A stretch of DNA of 64,000 nt from Glaciecola petra (GTDB taxonomy: Bacteria; Pseudomonadota; Gammaproteobacteria; Enterobacterales; Alteromonadaceae). The notes beneath the pieces were generated by a model. It was not told the origin of the DNA. It did not search any database and saw nothing but the letters and a program-made list of their open reading frames with translations. The translations under genes and the position numbers were made by a program. This document shows positions 17,569-25,963 of this stretch, one piece after another. The stretch spans positions 1 to 64,000 of the forward strand of contig NZ_JAVRHX010000005.1 of assembly GCF_031846345.1 (NCBI RefSeq), read 5' to 3'. Position 1 is the stretch's first letter; every line of letters begins with the position of its first letter.

Positions 17569-17889
17569 ATATTGTCTAATACTTTCAAAATTGTTTAAGC
17601 CCCTGTAGCGGCTACACCTGAGGATTTAGATTTGTATTTATTTTTCTGATCGGAAGCATAATTATCTCCATTCGCATCGAGGTTATATACTAGAATCATC
17701 CATATGGACTAGTCGGAATAGTTAAAGTAGAAAATTTCAATTACCTGCCGGTTACACAGCTAACAGCTCTTCTTTAGGGATCACCAACAACCGGTTTGCT
17801 TCATCTTCGATCCCAGTTCCGGCGCCAGCCACAGCAGTATTGCTGTGTATTGGCATGTTTGGCTTGATCAGAGCTCGCCGAAATTCCGT
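17569..17889. other. Intergenic region with possible gene remnant after the GPH transporter
   Basis: About 320 bases. From 17889 down to a stop at 17752-17754 the reverse strand is open for 45 codons in the same frame as the transporter, directly after its TAA. The reading (TEFRRALIKPNMPIHSN, later IEDEANRLLVIPKEELLAV) looks protein-like but has no start except an internal Met, and I do not recognise it. It may be the tail of a lost gene at the island boundary. Another CATATGGACTAGTCG stretch is at about 17699-17713. Confidence 0.3.
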
Positions 17890-19428
17890 TTAGACAGCCT
17901 CTCGGCGGGCAATAAGCTCTTTGGTCATTCTGTCTTGCTTCTCCTTAGTTAGTGGATATAGCAAAATTAAGCCGGCTGCTAAAAAGCCAAATATGGCAGG
18001 TATGAAGCTCATTAGCTGAACCATGCCAGGTAATGAAGCCTCTATTGTTGATGGATCCATGCCTTCGTATCCATATGTGGCAAGCACAACCAGCACTAAA
18101 GCGCCAGCAAAGCCACCGCCCGTTTTTTGTACAAAGGTGCCAGCTGAATAAAACAAGCCAGTGGCACGCCGGCCATTTTTCCATTCTGAATAGTCGGCTG
18201 CATCTCCAAGCATAGAGAAAAACAAGGTAGGGATCATGGCAGCAAAGAACTCTGCACTGCAGCCTAATATAAATACGTAAGTTATATTGTTTGGTGGGAT
18301 CCAGTAAAAACCACATGTCAATAAACTTGCAGCAATAAGTGCAATAAAGAACAAATTCTTGCGTCCAAAACGTTTTGCTAAGGTACTGGTAACTAATGCT
18401 CCGGCTATCGAAACAACCAGTAAGCCAATAAAATATTGACCAGCCATAATTTCGTCGCCTATGTAATATTTGAAGTAATACGCAATAACACCATATTTTA
18501 TGCCGTTAAACATCATGGTTAAAAAGCCAATGCCAATTAAAATTAACCATGGTTTATTGGTAACTAAATCAATCATATCTCGCTGAGTTTGAGATACGTT
18601 TTCTTTATTGTTGATAGCTTTACGAATAACAACAAATGTGACCAACATGACAACAACAAAAAATACCCCCGCGTATAAATTTCGATAGTAGAAAAATAAA
18701 GAAATACTGATAAGAGGAATGGTGATAATTGGTAACTGCTTGGTTAAATCCCACAACGCTTCTTTGAGTGGTATTTGAGTTTCACTTTCTTTAGTTTCTG
18801 CAAGGGGCACAACGCGTTCTTTTGTACTAAAAAAAGTAACCAACATTAAAAAGCACAGCAAACTGGCAAACAGATACATTGTGTATTGATATCCCATGGC
18901 GTCGTTTCCGTCACCAAAATATTTTACTAAGCTAGGCAGAAACCCCATTACCAATAAACCACCTAAAAAGGCACCTGCAAAGCGAAACCCTGAAAGGCTA
19001 GTGCGTTCGTTGTCATCGTTTGTCATAACGCCCATTAAGGCGGAGTAGGGCACGTTGTTAACAGTATAAGCTAGGGTTAAACCGATGTAGGTGACGTATG
19101 CATAAACTAATTTTGCCGAATCACTAATGTTGGGTGTGGTAAAGCTTAAAACCATGAATAAACCCAAGAACGGAGTTGACCATAAAATCCAAGGTCTAAA
19201 TTTACCCCATTTAGTGTTAGTTCTATCTGCGATCATCCCCATAATAATGTCGGTAATACCATCAGATAAACGCACTATCAAAAATAAAATTGCGGCCGAT
19301 GATGCGGCGATACCAAAGGTATCGGTGTAAAATACAGCAAGATATGCTAGCGCACCTCGCCAAACTAAATTGGCTGCGGCGTCACCCATTGCATAACCAA
19401 CTTTTTCATATATGGGTAATTTAATCAT
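17890..19428 (-). CDS. GPH-family sugar:cation symporter (MFS)
   Basis: A 512-residue, 12-helix transporter of the glycoside-pentoside-hexuronide:cation symporter family. Diagnostic segments are KVGYAMGDAAANLVW (N-terminal cation-site helix), DGITDIIMGMIADRTNTKWG (loop 2-3) and GKFRPWILW. It directly follows the GH1 gene on the same strand with 21 bases between, so it most likely imports beta-glucosides such as cellobiose. ATG 19428 is chosen, with AGGTGA just upstream; a GTG two codons earlier is an alternative. Confidence 0.9.
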   Translation of the reverse strand: MIKLPIYEKVGYAMGDAAANLVWRGALAYLAVFYTDTFGIAASSAAILFLIVRLSDGITDIIMGMIADRTNTKWGKFRPWILWSTPFLGLFMVLSFTTPNISDSAKLVYAYVTYIGLTLAYTVNNVPYSALMGVMTNDDNERTSLSGFRFAGAFLGGLLVMGFLPSLVKYFGDGNDAMGYQYTMYLFASLLCFLMLVTFFSTKERVVPLAETKESETQIPLKEALWDLTKQLPIITIPLISISLFFYYRNLYAGVFFVVVMLVTFVVIRKAINNKENVSQTQRDMIDLVTNKPWLILIGIGFLTMMFNGIKYGVIAYYFKYYIGDEIMAGQYFIGLLVVSIAGALVTSTLAKRFGRKNLFFIALIAASLLTCGFYWIPPNNITYVFILGCSAEFFAAMIPTLFFSMLGDAADYSEWKNGRRATGLFYSAGTFVQKTGGGFAGALVLVVLATYGYEGMDPSTIEASLPGMVQLMSFIPAIFGFLAAGLILLYPLTKEKQDRMTKELIARREAV

Positions 19429-19449
19429 GTTCACCTGTCCCTCTGTGTT

Positions 19450-20811
19450 TTACTTCTTATTATTTTTTAATTGTTCAATTCGAGATGCTAATAGCGTCTG
19501 GTATGCTTTTGCACTGTCTTTTAGGGTGCGTTTTTGAGTTTTGTAGTCGACATGTACCAAACCAAATCTTTTCAAATAACCTTCCGCCCATTCAAAATTA
19601 TCTATCAAACTCCACGCAAAATATCCTTTTATATTCACACCTTGATCAATTGCCTTATGTAAAGCATTCAGGTGTTGGTCATAGTAGTTGACCCTATCTG
19701 TATCATGTACTTGGCCGTTTTCTAGCTTGTCAGCCATAGCGGCACCGTTTTCGGTAATATAAATGGGAGGTAAACTAAAACGTGCATCCAATTCCACAAG
19801 ATAATCTGTTAAAGCTTGTGGGAAAATTTCCCAACCAATGTCTGTGCGAGGATAAAGATGTTCATGTTCTGTATAAAAACTGCCCGTTTCTGTAGGCGCA
19901 GAATAGGTTAATCGTGTATAAAAATTAACTCCTAAAAAATCAATCTTGTGACCAATAATGTCAAGATCACCAGGATGAATATCAGGTTTATCATTTTCAT
20001 CTAATAAATCAATAATTGCTGGGTATGACTTTTCCATAAGTGGCTGCAAATACCATAAATTAATATACTGGTTTGCTAGCTGTGTGGCAGCCAAATCGGC
20101 CTTGCTTTGGCTCACGGGGTAGCATGGCGTAAAGTTCAAAACGATGCCGTTGATGGTATCTGGACTATTTTTTTGCAATACTTGCATGCCTAAGCCATGA
20201 GCCAATAAAATATGGTGTGCGGCAGTTCGTCCATGCTTTCGCCCAACTTTTCCCGGGGCGTGTACCCCAATTTCATAACCTAAAAATGCGGAGCAATAAG
20301 GCTCGTTGAAAGTCGCATAAGAATGAACACGATTGCCCAGCGCTTTGGTAATTAAGTCAACATATTCGGCATATTTATATGCAGTTTCTCTATTTAGCCA
20401 GCCTCCATTATCCTCAAGGTGTTGAGGTAAATCCCAATGGTAAAGTGTGACATAGGACTTTATGTTTTTTGACTTAAGCTGGTCTAAAAGTTGAATATAA
20501 AAATTGGCCCCTTCTTGATTTAAGGAGCCATCCTCTTTAATAACGCGAGGCCAAGAAATTGAAAACCTATAAGCATCTACACCTAAAGACTCTATTATGT
20601 CCAAATCTTCTTGCCATCTATTGACATGGTCACATGCAATAAGGCCATCCGATGCGTCTGCAATTTTGTTAGGTGTGGCGCAAAAAGTATCCCAAATACA
20701 GGGTAATCGAGAATCCGCAGAACCTTCTATTTGAAAAGAGGCCGTTGCAACCCCGTATAGAAAATCTTTTTGTTGCATAGGGGAGTTGAAAGGTAGAGCG
20801 AGTTTTTGCAT
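19450..20811 (-). CDS. GH1 beta-glucosidase
   Basis: A 453-residue cytoplasmic glycoside hydrolase family 1 enzyme (no signal peptide). The N-terminal signature FLYGVATASFQIEG (17-30), acid/base Glu170 in TFNEP, nucleophile Glu354 in YITENG, and the sugar-binding WSLIDNFEWAEG near the C-terminus are all intact, and length is normal for bacterial GH1. It should hydrolyse cellobiose or other beta-glucosides taken up by the adjacent GPH symporter. An AraC-type regulator lies upstream and LacI-type operators occur in the 340-base leader. The ribosome site is weak for the ATG at 20811. Confidence 0.93.
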   Translation of the reverse strand: MQKLALPFNSPMQQKDFLYGVATASFQIEGSADSRLPCIWDTFCATPNKIADASDGLIACDHVNRWQEDLDIIESLGVDAYRFSISWPRVIKEDGSLNQEGANFYIQLLDQLKSKNIKSYVTLYHWDLPQHLEDNGGWLNRETAYKYAEYVDLITKALGNRVHSYATFNEPYCSAFLGYEIGVHAPGKVGRKHGRTAAHHILLAHGLGMQVLQKNSPDTINGIVLNFTPCYPVSQSKADLAATQLANQYINLWYLQPLMEKSYPAIIDLLDENDKPDIHPGDLDIIGHKIDFLGVNFYTRLTYSAPTETGSFYTEHEHLYPRTDIGWEIFPQALTDYLVELDARFSLPPIYITENGAAMADKLENGQVHDTDRVNYYDQHLNALHKAIDQGVNIKGYFAWSLIDNFEWAEGYLKRFGLVHVDYKTQKRTLKDSAKAYQTLLASRIEQLKNNKK

Positions 20812-21152
20812 GTTATATATCTTTTAATTGGGTTAAGTCTTGCAGCAAAATTAAGTAAACGATTACATAAAATGATGCTATTGAAAGTGAAAAACTAGAA
20901 TATTCAAGTTATAACATGTTTTTTACATAATATGAAAGCGCTTTCTTTTTATTTTGATTTGTTTTTAAAGTCAAAGACAGTTTATCGAATCTTAAAATAC
21001 ATCTACCTATCTAATGGATAGAGTGTTGGTTGTTGAAAAAGAAAAAAGATAGAACGTTGTCTATTTTGTTTGACATTATTAAAAGTATGAGGGCATTCAT
21101 GTATGCTTTTAGAGCATAGGCACAGCTTGCAAAGTATTTAAGCGTGCAAAAC
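20812..21152. promoter_or_regulatory. GH1/GPH operon control region with LacI-type operators
   Basis: About 340 AT-rich bases between the AraC-type gene and the GH1 gene. It holds a perfect 12-bp palindrome GAAAGCGCTTTC at 20934-20945, and a second near-palindrome GTAAACGATTAC at 20855-20866. Both have the CG-centred form bound by LacI/GalR-family regulators. No LacI-family gene is in the window, so the regulator would be encoded elsewhere. The rest of the region shows no gene or terminator. Confidence 0.65.
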
Positions 21153-21860
21153 TCAGCTCCGTTGAACTAATGTTGTAATGTTGCGAAGGCTATTGGCTCC
21201 ACTTGAAGGGGTTAAACCAAACAATTCTCTTGCGGTCCTAGATGTATGTGCGGCATCAGAAAAACCGGCATCTATTCCTGCTAGGCTTATGTTTTGTCCA
21301 TTAAAAACATTCGATATTACTGTTACGCTCGCTGCCCATTTTTTGAATCTGCGGAAAGTTTGTCCGGTCACACTTTTAAAATACTTCAACGCTTGTGTTC
21401 GCTCCAATCCAAGCTTTTCTGCGAGTTTATCTTGTGTCATTCGATCTAAAGGACTTGAATATAGCTCTTCAATTACAGCTAAAATTGGCAAGTTAGGAGA
21501 TGTTTTTCCGCCATTTAAAAAAATGCGAAAACTTTCAATTATGTCGAATTCATATTTTTTAAACGCTGCTGGGATGTGCTCCCATTCAGACTCAAGGGAT
21601 TCAAACGCGGTAAAGTTAGCACTTAGATTAACCCCGTCGAAATAAAGGATTTCAGCGCCCCCAGCAGGAATTGATACTCGGTGGTTTACACCGGGCTTGA
21701 TACAAATTATTTTGGCTTTAAGTTCTTTATTGTCGTTACTAACACAAACTAATTCATTGTTACTGAAAATGACGCATGTGATTAGATTTTCGTGTAATTC
21801 AAGCTCAGACTCAGCCAAAGAAAACATATGCGACCTATAGTGGGTATATTGTTGTGACAT
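21153..21860 (-). CDS. AraC-family transcriptional regulator
   Basis: A 235-residue regulator. Residues 1-120 form a cupin-like sensor half (KPGVNHRVSIPAGGAEILYF); residues ~135-230 carry the two helix-turn-helix units, the first at MTQDKLAEKLGLERTQALKYF and the second at SLAGIDAGFSDAAHTSRTARELFGLTP. ATG 21860 is chosen because GGGAG lies eight bases upstream; the GTG at 21884 places that ribosome site inside the coding region. It could regulate the downstream GH1/GPH genes or the divergent hydrolase; the 81-base divergent gap fits shared control. Confidence 0.85.
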   Translation of the reverse strand: MSQQYTHYRSHMFSLAESELELHENLITCVIFSNNELVCVSNDNKELKAKIICIKPGVNHRVSIPAGGAEILYFDGVNLSANFTAFESLESEWEHIPAAFKKYEFDIIESFRIFLNGGKTSPNLPILAVIEELYSSPLDRMTQDKLAEKLGLERTQALKYFKSVTGQTFRRFKKWAASVTVISNVFNGQNISLAGIDAGFSDAAHTSRTARELFGLTPSSGANSLRNITTLVQRS

Positions 21861-21941
21861 AACTTTACTCCCAAATAATTGCACGTTTCTTCAATCGACT
21901 TCTCAATTTTACTGATAGAGTTTACAAAAACTGGAGGTAGA

Positions 21942-22880
21942 ATGAAACGACTTATCGCACCATTTGTCATGCTGTTAGCAATTACTTTTGCATTTGTTTG
22001 GTTTGCTTTACCCGAACCAGTGAGTCGGTTTTTATTGAATCTCAATAACACATCTGCAGGATTATCTTCTAAAACTTTAACCACCACTATCGGCGACATC
22101 CAATACTTGGAAGGAGGTCAAGGTGAAACCATTGTTTTGCTTCATGGCATTTATGCGAGAAAAGAGCATTGGGTTGATTTAGCTCGCGAGCTTACCAAGC
22201 GGTTCCGTGTGATTGCCATTGATTTGCCTGGGTTTGGTGATAATCAAATTCGCCAACCTCAACAGTATCGCCTAAAAACCCAAGCGAATAATCTCGATGT
22301 GGTTTTACAGTCTTTAAATATAGAATCGGCGCATATTGGCGCTAACTCTATGGGAGCTCAAGTGGTGAGTTTGTTAGCTATTGCTAGGCCTGAGGTAATA
22401 AAGAGCTTGGCATTTATTGGAAGTCCATTAGGTGTAACAAGCCCCATAAAAAGTGAGATGGAAAATGCATTGATCAATGGCAATATTCCTCTGCTTGTAA
22501 AAACCGAAGCTGACTTTGAACAGCGCAATAACTGGTTATTTCCAAAAACACCAGCGATACCTAGTCCAATTATGAAAACATGGATGCACCAAGAACTAAC
22601 AAACTCGGTCAGAAATGAAGAAATTTGGCATGCTGTAAATGACTTTTCAGATACTCGTACTTTATTAGAAATCGCACCATTCCTGAGCATGCCAACACTA
22701 ATTATCTGGTGCCAGCAAGACCGAATATTCCACGTTAGTGGCGCAAAAACCCTAGCCCGCGTTCTGCCAAATTCGAAGCTTACTATATTGGAAAATTGTG
22801 GGCATGTGCCCATGCTCGATAAACCTAAAGAGGTGAGCGAGGTATATTTATCTTTCCTCAAACGAAATTTAGGTAATTAA
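21942..22880 (+). CDS. Alpha/beta hydrolase, membrane-anchored or exported
   Basis: A 312-residue hydrolase with an N-terminal hydrophobic signal/anchor (LIAPFVMLLAITFAFVWFAL). Catalytic features: oxyanion HGIYARKEHW (68-77), nucleophile Ser136 in GANSMG, Asp260 in WCQQDRIF and His288 in CGHVPML. Similar to lipase/esterase or haloperoxidase-like hydrolases; substrate unknown. GGAGG lies six bases before ATG 21942; the longer frame from 21879 is rejected for lack of a ribosome site. Divergent from the AraC-type gene. Confidence 0.88.
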   Translation: MKRLIAPFVMLLAITFAFVWFALPEPVSRFLLNLNNTSAGLSSKTLTTTIGDIQYLEGGQGETIVLLHGIYARKEHWVDLARELTKRFRVIAIDLPGFGDNQIRQPQQYRLKTQANNLDVVLQSLNIESAHIGANSMGAQVVSLLAIARPEVIKSLAFIGSPLGVTSPIKSEMENALINGNIPLLVKTEADFEQRNNWLFPKTPAIPSPIMKTWMHQELTNSVRNEEIWHAVNDFSDTRTLLEIAPFLSMPTLIIWCQQDRIFHVSGAKTLARVLPNSKLTILENCGHVPMLDKPKEVSEVYLSFLKRNLGN

Positions 22881-22946
22881 AGGCGTTAGAAAAATTAAAG
22901 CACAACAAATCTTTATATTTCAAGCTATTTATAACGGCTGCAAAAG

Positions 22947-23465
22947 CTAAACCGCTGGGCAAGCAGATACTTCTTTAGGCTCCACCTCGCTGGTATCGCT
23001 TAGCCAACAGTCTTCAAATATAGAACAATAACAGATTTGTACCCTGAACCTATCGCGCCATTTTTCGAGCAACAATTCAGTGCGTGACTCCCATGGTACT
23101 CTAAATAGGGTGATGCTTTCGTTGGAGCTCATTACGCCGGGTGAGGGATTACTGCTTTTATAAACATCAAAGCTAAACGCATTTTCTGTTCCAACCGTTT
23201 TTAAGATTGCCTCATCAAAATTTTGTATAGGCTTATTGTCGAGTATCAATGTTAGGCTTCTAACTTTTGCAGGCCCCACACCCTTGTTAGAAACCGTCAT
23301 AGTAAAGCCGTCAGCGGAGTAGGCATTTTCTATTTCGATATATGGCCATGCTTGTGATCGCAGTTCATCGCGCGTAAACGTAACTTCTACAATAGAAATA
23401 ACAAGAGCAAAAACCGACAAGCCAACTGCTATATAAGAGATCAAATTATTCGATTTATCAGACAT
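22947..23465 (-). CDS. Single-pass membrane protein, unknown function
   Basis: A 172-residue protein with one N-terminal transmembrane helix (LISYIAVGLSVFALVISIVEV) and an external ~135-residue beta-rich domain (SNKGVGPAKVRSLTLILDNK, then SITLFRVPW and a Cys-containing VQICYCSIFEDCWLSD). The pattern suggests an Ig/PapD-like beta sandwich seen in several uncharacterised membrane-anchored proteins. It begins five bases after the stop of the Gly/Cys-tailed gene and is clearly in one operon with it. No function assigned. Confidence 0.65.
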   Translation of the reverse strand: MSDKSNNLISYIAVGLSVFALVISIVEVTFTRDELRSQAWPYIEIENAYSADGFTMTVSNKGVGPAKVRSLTLILDNKPIQNFDEAILKTVGTENAFSFDVYKSSNPSPGVMSSNESITLFRVPWESRTELLLEKWRDRFRVQICYCSIFEDCWLSDTSEVEPKEVSACPAV

Positions 23466-23470
23466 TTATA

Positions 23471-24043
23471 TTAACCTCCACAACCACCTCCGCCACCACC
23501 GCATCCGGCGCCGCAACTAGAGCCGCTATCACCTGGACTAAAGCCAGCAGATCCGCCACCGCAGGTACTGGCACGTTTGGCGTTTAATGTTGAGGGGTCT
23601 TCAGTATCAACATAATCAAAGTAATGTTCATCAAAACCTCCATCACCGATGGCATCATGCAAGCTTTTTGTATGAATTACCGCCTCATTGAAAGGAGCAC
23701 TGCCTTCTTCCAAACCAGGATTATGTTCTATTACTTCGCCATACAAATCCATGCAAAACTCATTGTAAGCACCGTTAAATAGTAAAAAGCCATGCCATAT
23801 AATATCAGCCCTTTTTGTGGGGACCACCGGTAGCAAATTGGCGGCTTTTCTATTCCACCATAACAAGTATAAAAAATGCCTAAATTCTGCTTTTGCTTGG
23901 TCGACATACTCGTATTCGGTACCAAACAATTGATCGGTACTTTTAAATTCGTGATTAGCTTTTTTTACTATTTCATCAAGCTCAAGCCGTAATATTTTGT
24001 GGCGAGTAATTTCTGCTGCCTCACCATGTTTATTTTCAAGCAT
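23471..24043 (-). CDS. GRDP-like protein with Gly/Cys-rich C-terminal tail
   Basis: A 190-residue protein. The first ~140 residues resemble glycine-rich-domain-containing proteins (GRDP): helical, with the core RADIIWHGFLLFNGAYNEFC followed by LYGEVIEHNPGLE, matching the family pattern of a DxxWH segment and a later G..I.HNP. The last ~30 residues are almost only Gly, Ser and Cys (STCGGGSAGF, then GSSCGAGCGGGGGGCGG). Similar Cys/Gly tails occur on some uncharacterised bacterial membrane proteins; they could bind metal, form disulfides or be modified, but this is speculation. ATG 24043 has AGGA seven bases upstream; a TTG two codons earlier is unlikely. The membrane protein gene follows after five bases. 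Confidence 0.7.
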   Translation of the reverse strand: MLENKHGEAAEITRHKILRLELDEIVKKANHEFKSTDQLFGTEYEYVDQAKAEFRHFLYLLWWNRKAANLLPVVPTKRADIIWHGFLLFNGAYNEFCMDLYGEVIEHNPGLEEGSAPFNEAVIHTKSLHDAIGDGGFDEHYFDYVDTEDPSTLNAKRASTCGGGSAGFSPGDSGSSCGAGCGGGGGGCGG

Positions 24044-24134
24044 ATGCAAATCCTATAAAAGTACTATTTAAAGCATAGTCATAATTGGTAAATTTACTAT
24101 ATGAAAACTGGCGGTTTTTTGAATAAAAATATCG

Positions 24135-24833
24135 CTACAATGACCAAAGCCTTTTAAATTCGACTGCTTGTCGTTTAGAAATATTCACTTTTAAATTATT
24201 TTTAAGTTCAATTACAAATGAGCCATTCTCTAATGCGTCTATGTTTTCTATGTAATGGGTATTAATTATCCAACTGCGACTTGCTTTAAAAAAGGAGTCG
24301 GTGTTCAGTCGCGTATATATGGATCCGATAGGACGATATACCGAGGGTACGCCTTCAGCTGTGTGCACGCGGGTATAATTGCCCATAGCTTCAAAAGCAA
24401 AAATATCGTCCACACTAACAAAAAAGCATTTTTCACCATCTTTTATAAATATGCGTTTGTCGGGTGACAGCTTTGTTTGTGCTTTTTCTGATGACACTTT
24501 GGCAAGTGCTTTTTGCAGGCGTTCAAGGCGCACTGGTTTTAGTAAATAATCAAGCGCATTATATTCAAATGATTGCACCGCGTACTGATTAAACGCGGTG
24601 ACAAAAATAACCTGTGGTACATGGTTTAACTGTTCTAGCATATCGAAGCCTGTTCCGTCAGGTAGGTCGATGTCGAGCAAGAGTAAATCTATACAAGTAT
24701 TGTCTAGCACGCTAAGGGCTTCCTTTATACTCCCAGCTTCTGCTAATACTTCAATATTATTGCTTTGTGACAACTGATTTTTCAGCTCTACCCTAGCCAG
24801 TCTGCTATCGTCAACTATAGCCACCCGGATCAT
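24135..24833 (-). CDS. LytTR-family response regulator
   Basis: A 232-residue regulator with receiver domain (VDDSRLAR acidic pocket, phospho-acceptor Asp54 in LLLDIDLP, Lys in YLLKP) and a C-terminal LytTR DNA-binding domain (about 130-230; IFIKDGEKCFFVSVDDIFAF, GNYTRVHT, FKASRSWIIN). Its ATG overlaps the kinase stop in an ATGA (24830-24833). AlgR/LytR-type regulators usually bind direct repeats upstream of targets; which targets cannot be told from sequence. Confidence 0.93.
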   Translation of the reverse strand: MIRVAIVDDSRLARVELKNQLSQSNNIEVLAEAGSIKEALSVLDNTCIDLLLLDIDLPDGTGFDMLEQLNHVPQVIFVTAFNQYAVQSFEYNALDYLLKPVRLERLQKALAKVSSEKAQTKLSPDKRIFIKDGEKCFFVSVDDIFAFEAMGNYTRVHTAEGVPSVYRPIGSIYTRLNTDSFFKASRSWIINTHYIENIDALENGSFVIELKNNLKVNISKRQAVEFKRLWSL

Positions 24834-25957
24834 ATACGGTTTCCTTTTTCTTCAGCAAACTCTAAAGGTAGTAATATCGTTGCTCTAGCAGTGTTTTGCT
24901 CAATATTTAAGGTGAAGCTCGCGACTTGTTTTGATTTGTTGTACAGCAGCTTTAGTCTTTTTTGAATATTTTTAATACCTAACTTGGTGTTAGACTCATT
25001 TGTTTGTAAACGCTCATAAGTAGGCGTTGTTGTAACTGGGTTAATGACTTCAATGCAAATACTGCCGGGGTTATCATTTTGCAAAGCTTCATCAATAGAT
25101 GGTTGTAAACGAACAACGACAGAAACTATTCCCCCTTCAGGTAGTTTTGCAATACCATGCTTTATTGCGTTTTCTATGCACAATTGTAGCAACATTTTAG
25201 GTATCAATGCTGTTTTTGCCGCTTCCGGTACATTCACTTCAAATTGAAGCCTTTGTTCAAATTGAATCTCACAAAGAGAAATATATTCGTGCGTAATGTT
25301 TAATTCTTCTGACAGTGAGACTTTATCTGGTTTATTAAATCCATCTTGATGATTTAATGTGTACCTGAGCATTTCAGAGAGTTGCGTTAGCGCGTTACGA
25401 GCTTTTTCTGGGTCTTCTAATATCACAGCCCTTATATTATTGAGTGTATTGAACAAAAAATGTGGGTTAAGCTGTTGACTGAGCACATCTAATTGACTGC
25501 TAGCCAGTGCTTCTTTTACTTCATATATCTGCCTGACTTTTACCACTAGTAAATAGCCAATGCTCCAAAATAAACTGGCTGACATCATGTTTAACCAGTT
25601 GCCCCAAAACATACTACTCAATGCTTGAGGCATAATTTCTCTCGGAACTGCCGGGATAAAACCCCAAAGGCCTAACAGCAATACAACTGTGATCATTGCA
25701 GAAACGCCAGCAACGCCGCCCATAAGTGACTGTAGCGTAAAGTAGGCTATTTCCTTACCCAGCGAGTGGCCTTTTATCCATTTTTTGTAAAGGTGCCTAG
25801 ATAGACACGAGTAAAGAGCGGTTGTGCCTATAAGTGAAATCGCTAAATATATCTCGTATTCACCCAAGCTTCTACCGAGTAAAATAGTGCCAGTGATGAG
25901 CGTAAAGACGATTGACCAAAAGAGTAATTGAAGCCAGTAGAAATAGTTAGATTGCAT
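24830..25957 (-). CDS. LytS/YehU-type sensor histidine kinase
   Basis: A 375-residue kinase with four N-terminal transmembrane helices (residues ~8-140), a short linker, and a His_kinase domain with QLNPHFLFNTLNNIR carrying phospho-acceptor His166, followed by an ATPase domain with ENAIKHGIAK. There is no periplasmic sensing domain, so the membrane helices probably sense the signal. It starts six bases downstream of the serine hydrolase stop and overlaps the regulator by four bases; all three genes form one operon. Confidence 0.93.
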   Translation of the reverse strand: MQSNYFYWLQLLFWSIVFTLITGTILLGRSLGEYEIYLAISLIGTTALYSCLSRHLYKKWIKGHSLGKEIAYFTLQSLMGGVAGVSAMITVVLLLGLWGFIPAVPREIMPQALSSMFWGNWLNMMSASLFWSIGYLLVVKVRQIYEVKEALASSQLDVLSQQLNPHFLFNTLNNIRAVILEDPEKARNALTQLSEMLRYTLNHQDGFNKPDKVSLSEELNITHEYISLCEIQFEQRLQFEVNVPEAAKTALIPKMLLQLCIENAIKHGIAKLPEGGIVSVVVRLQPSIDEALQNDNPGSICIEVINPVTTTPTYERLQTNESNTKLGIKNIQKRLKLLYNKSKQVASFTLNIEQNTARATILLPLEFAEEKGNRI

Positions 25958-25963
25958 AGCTTT

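Noticed and set aside
14679..17889. Possible integron cassette array
   Set aside because: Small accessory genes suggested it, but no attC-like long imperfect palindromes, no integrase and mixed gene orientations; only short repeated stretches were seen.
21178..21645. 155-codon forward frame opposite the AraC-type gene
   Set aside because: Antisense shadow of an intact helix-turn-helix regulator.
22358..22861. 167-codon reverse frame opposite the alpha/beta hydrolase
   Set aside because: Antisense shadow; the forward frame keeps a full Ser-Asp-His triad.
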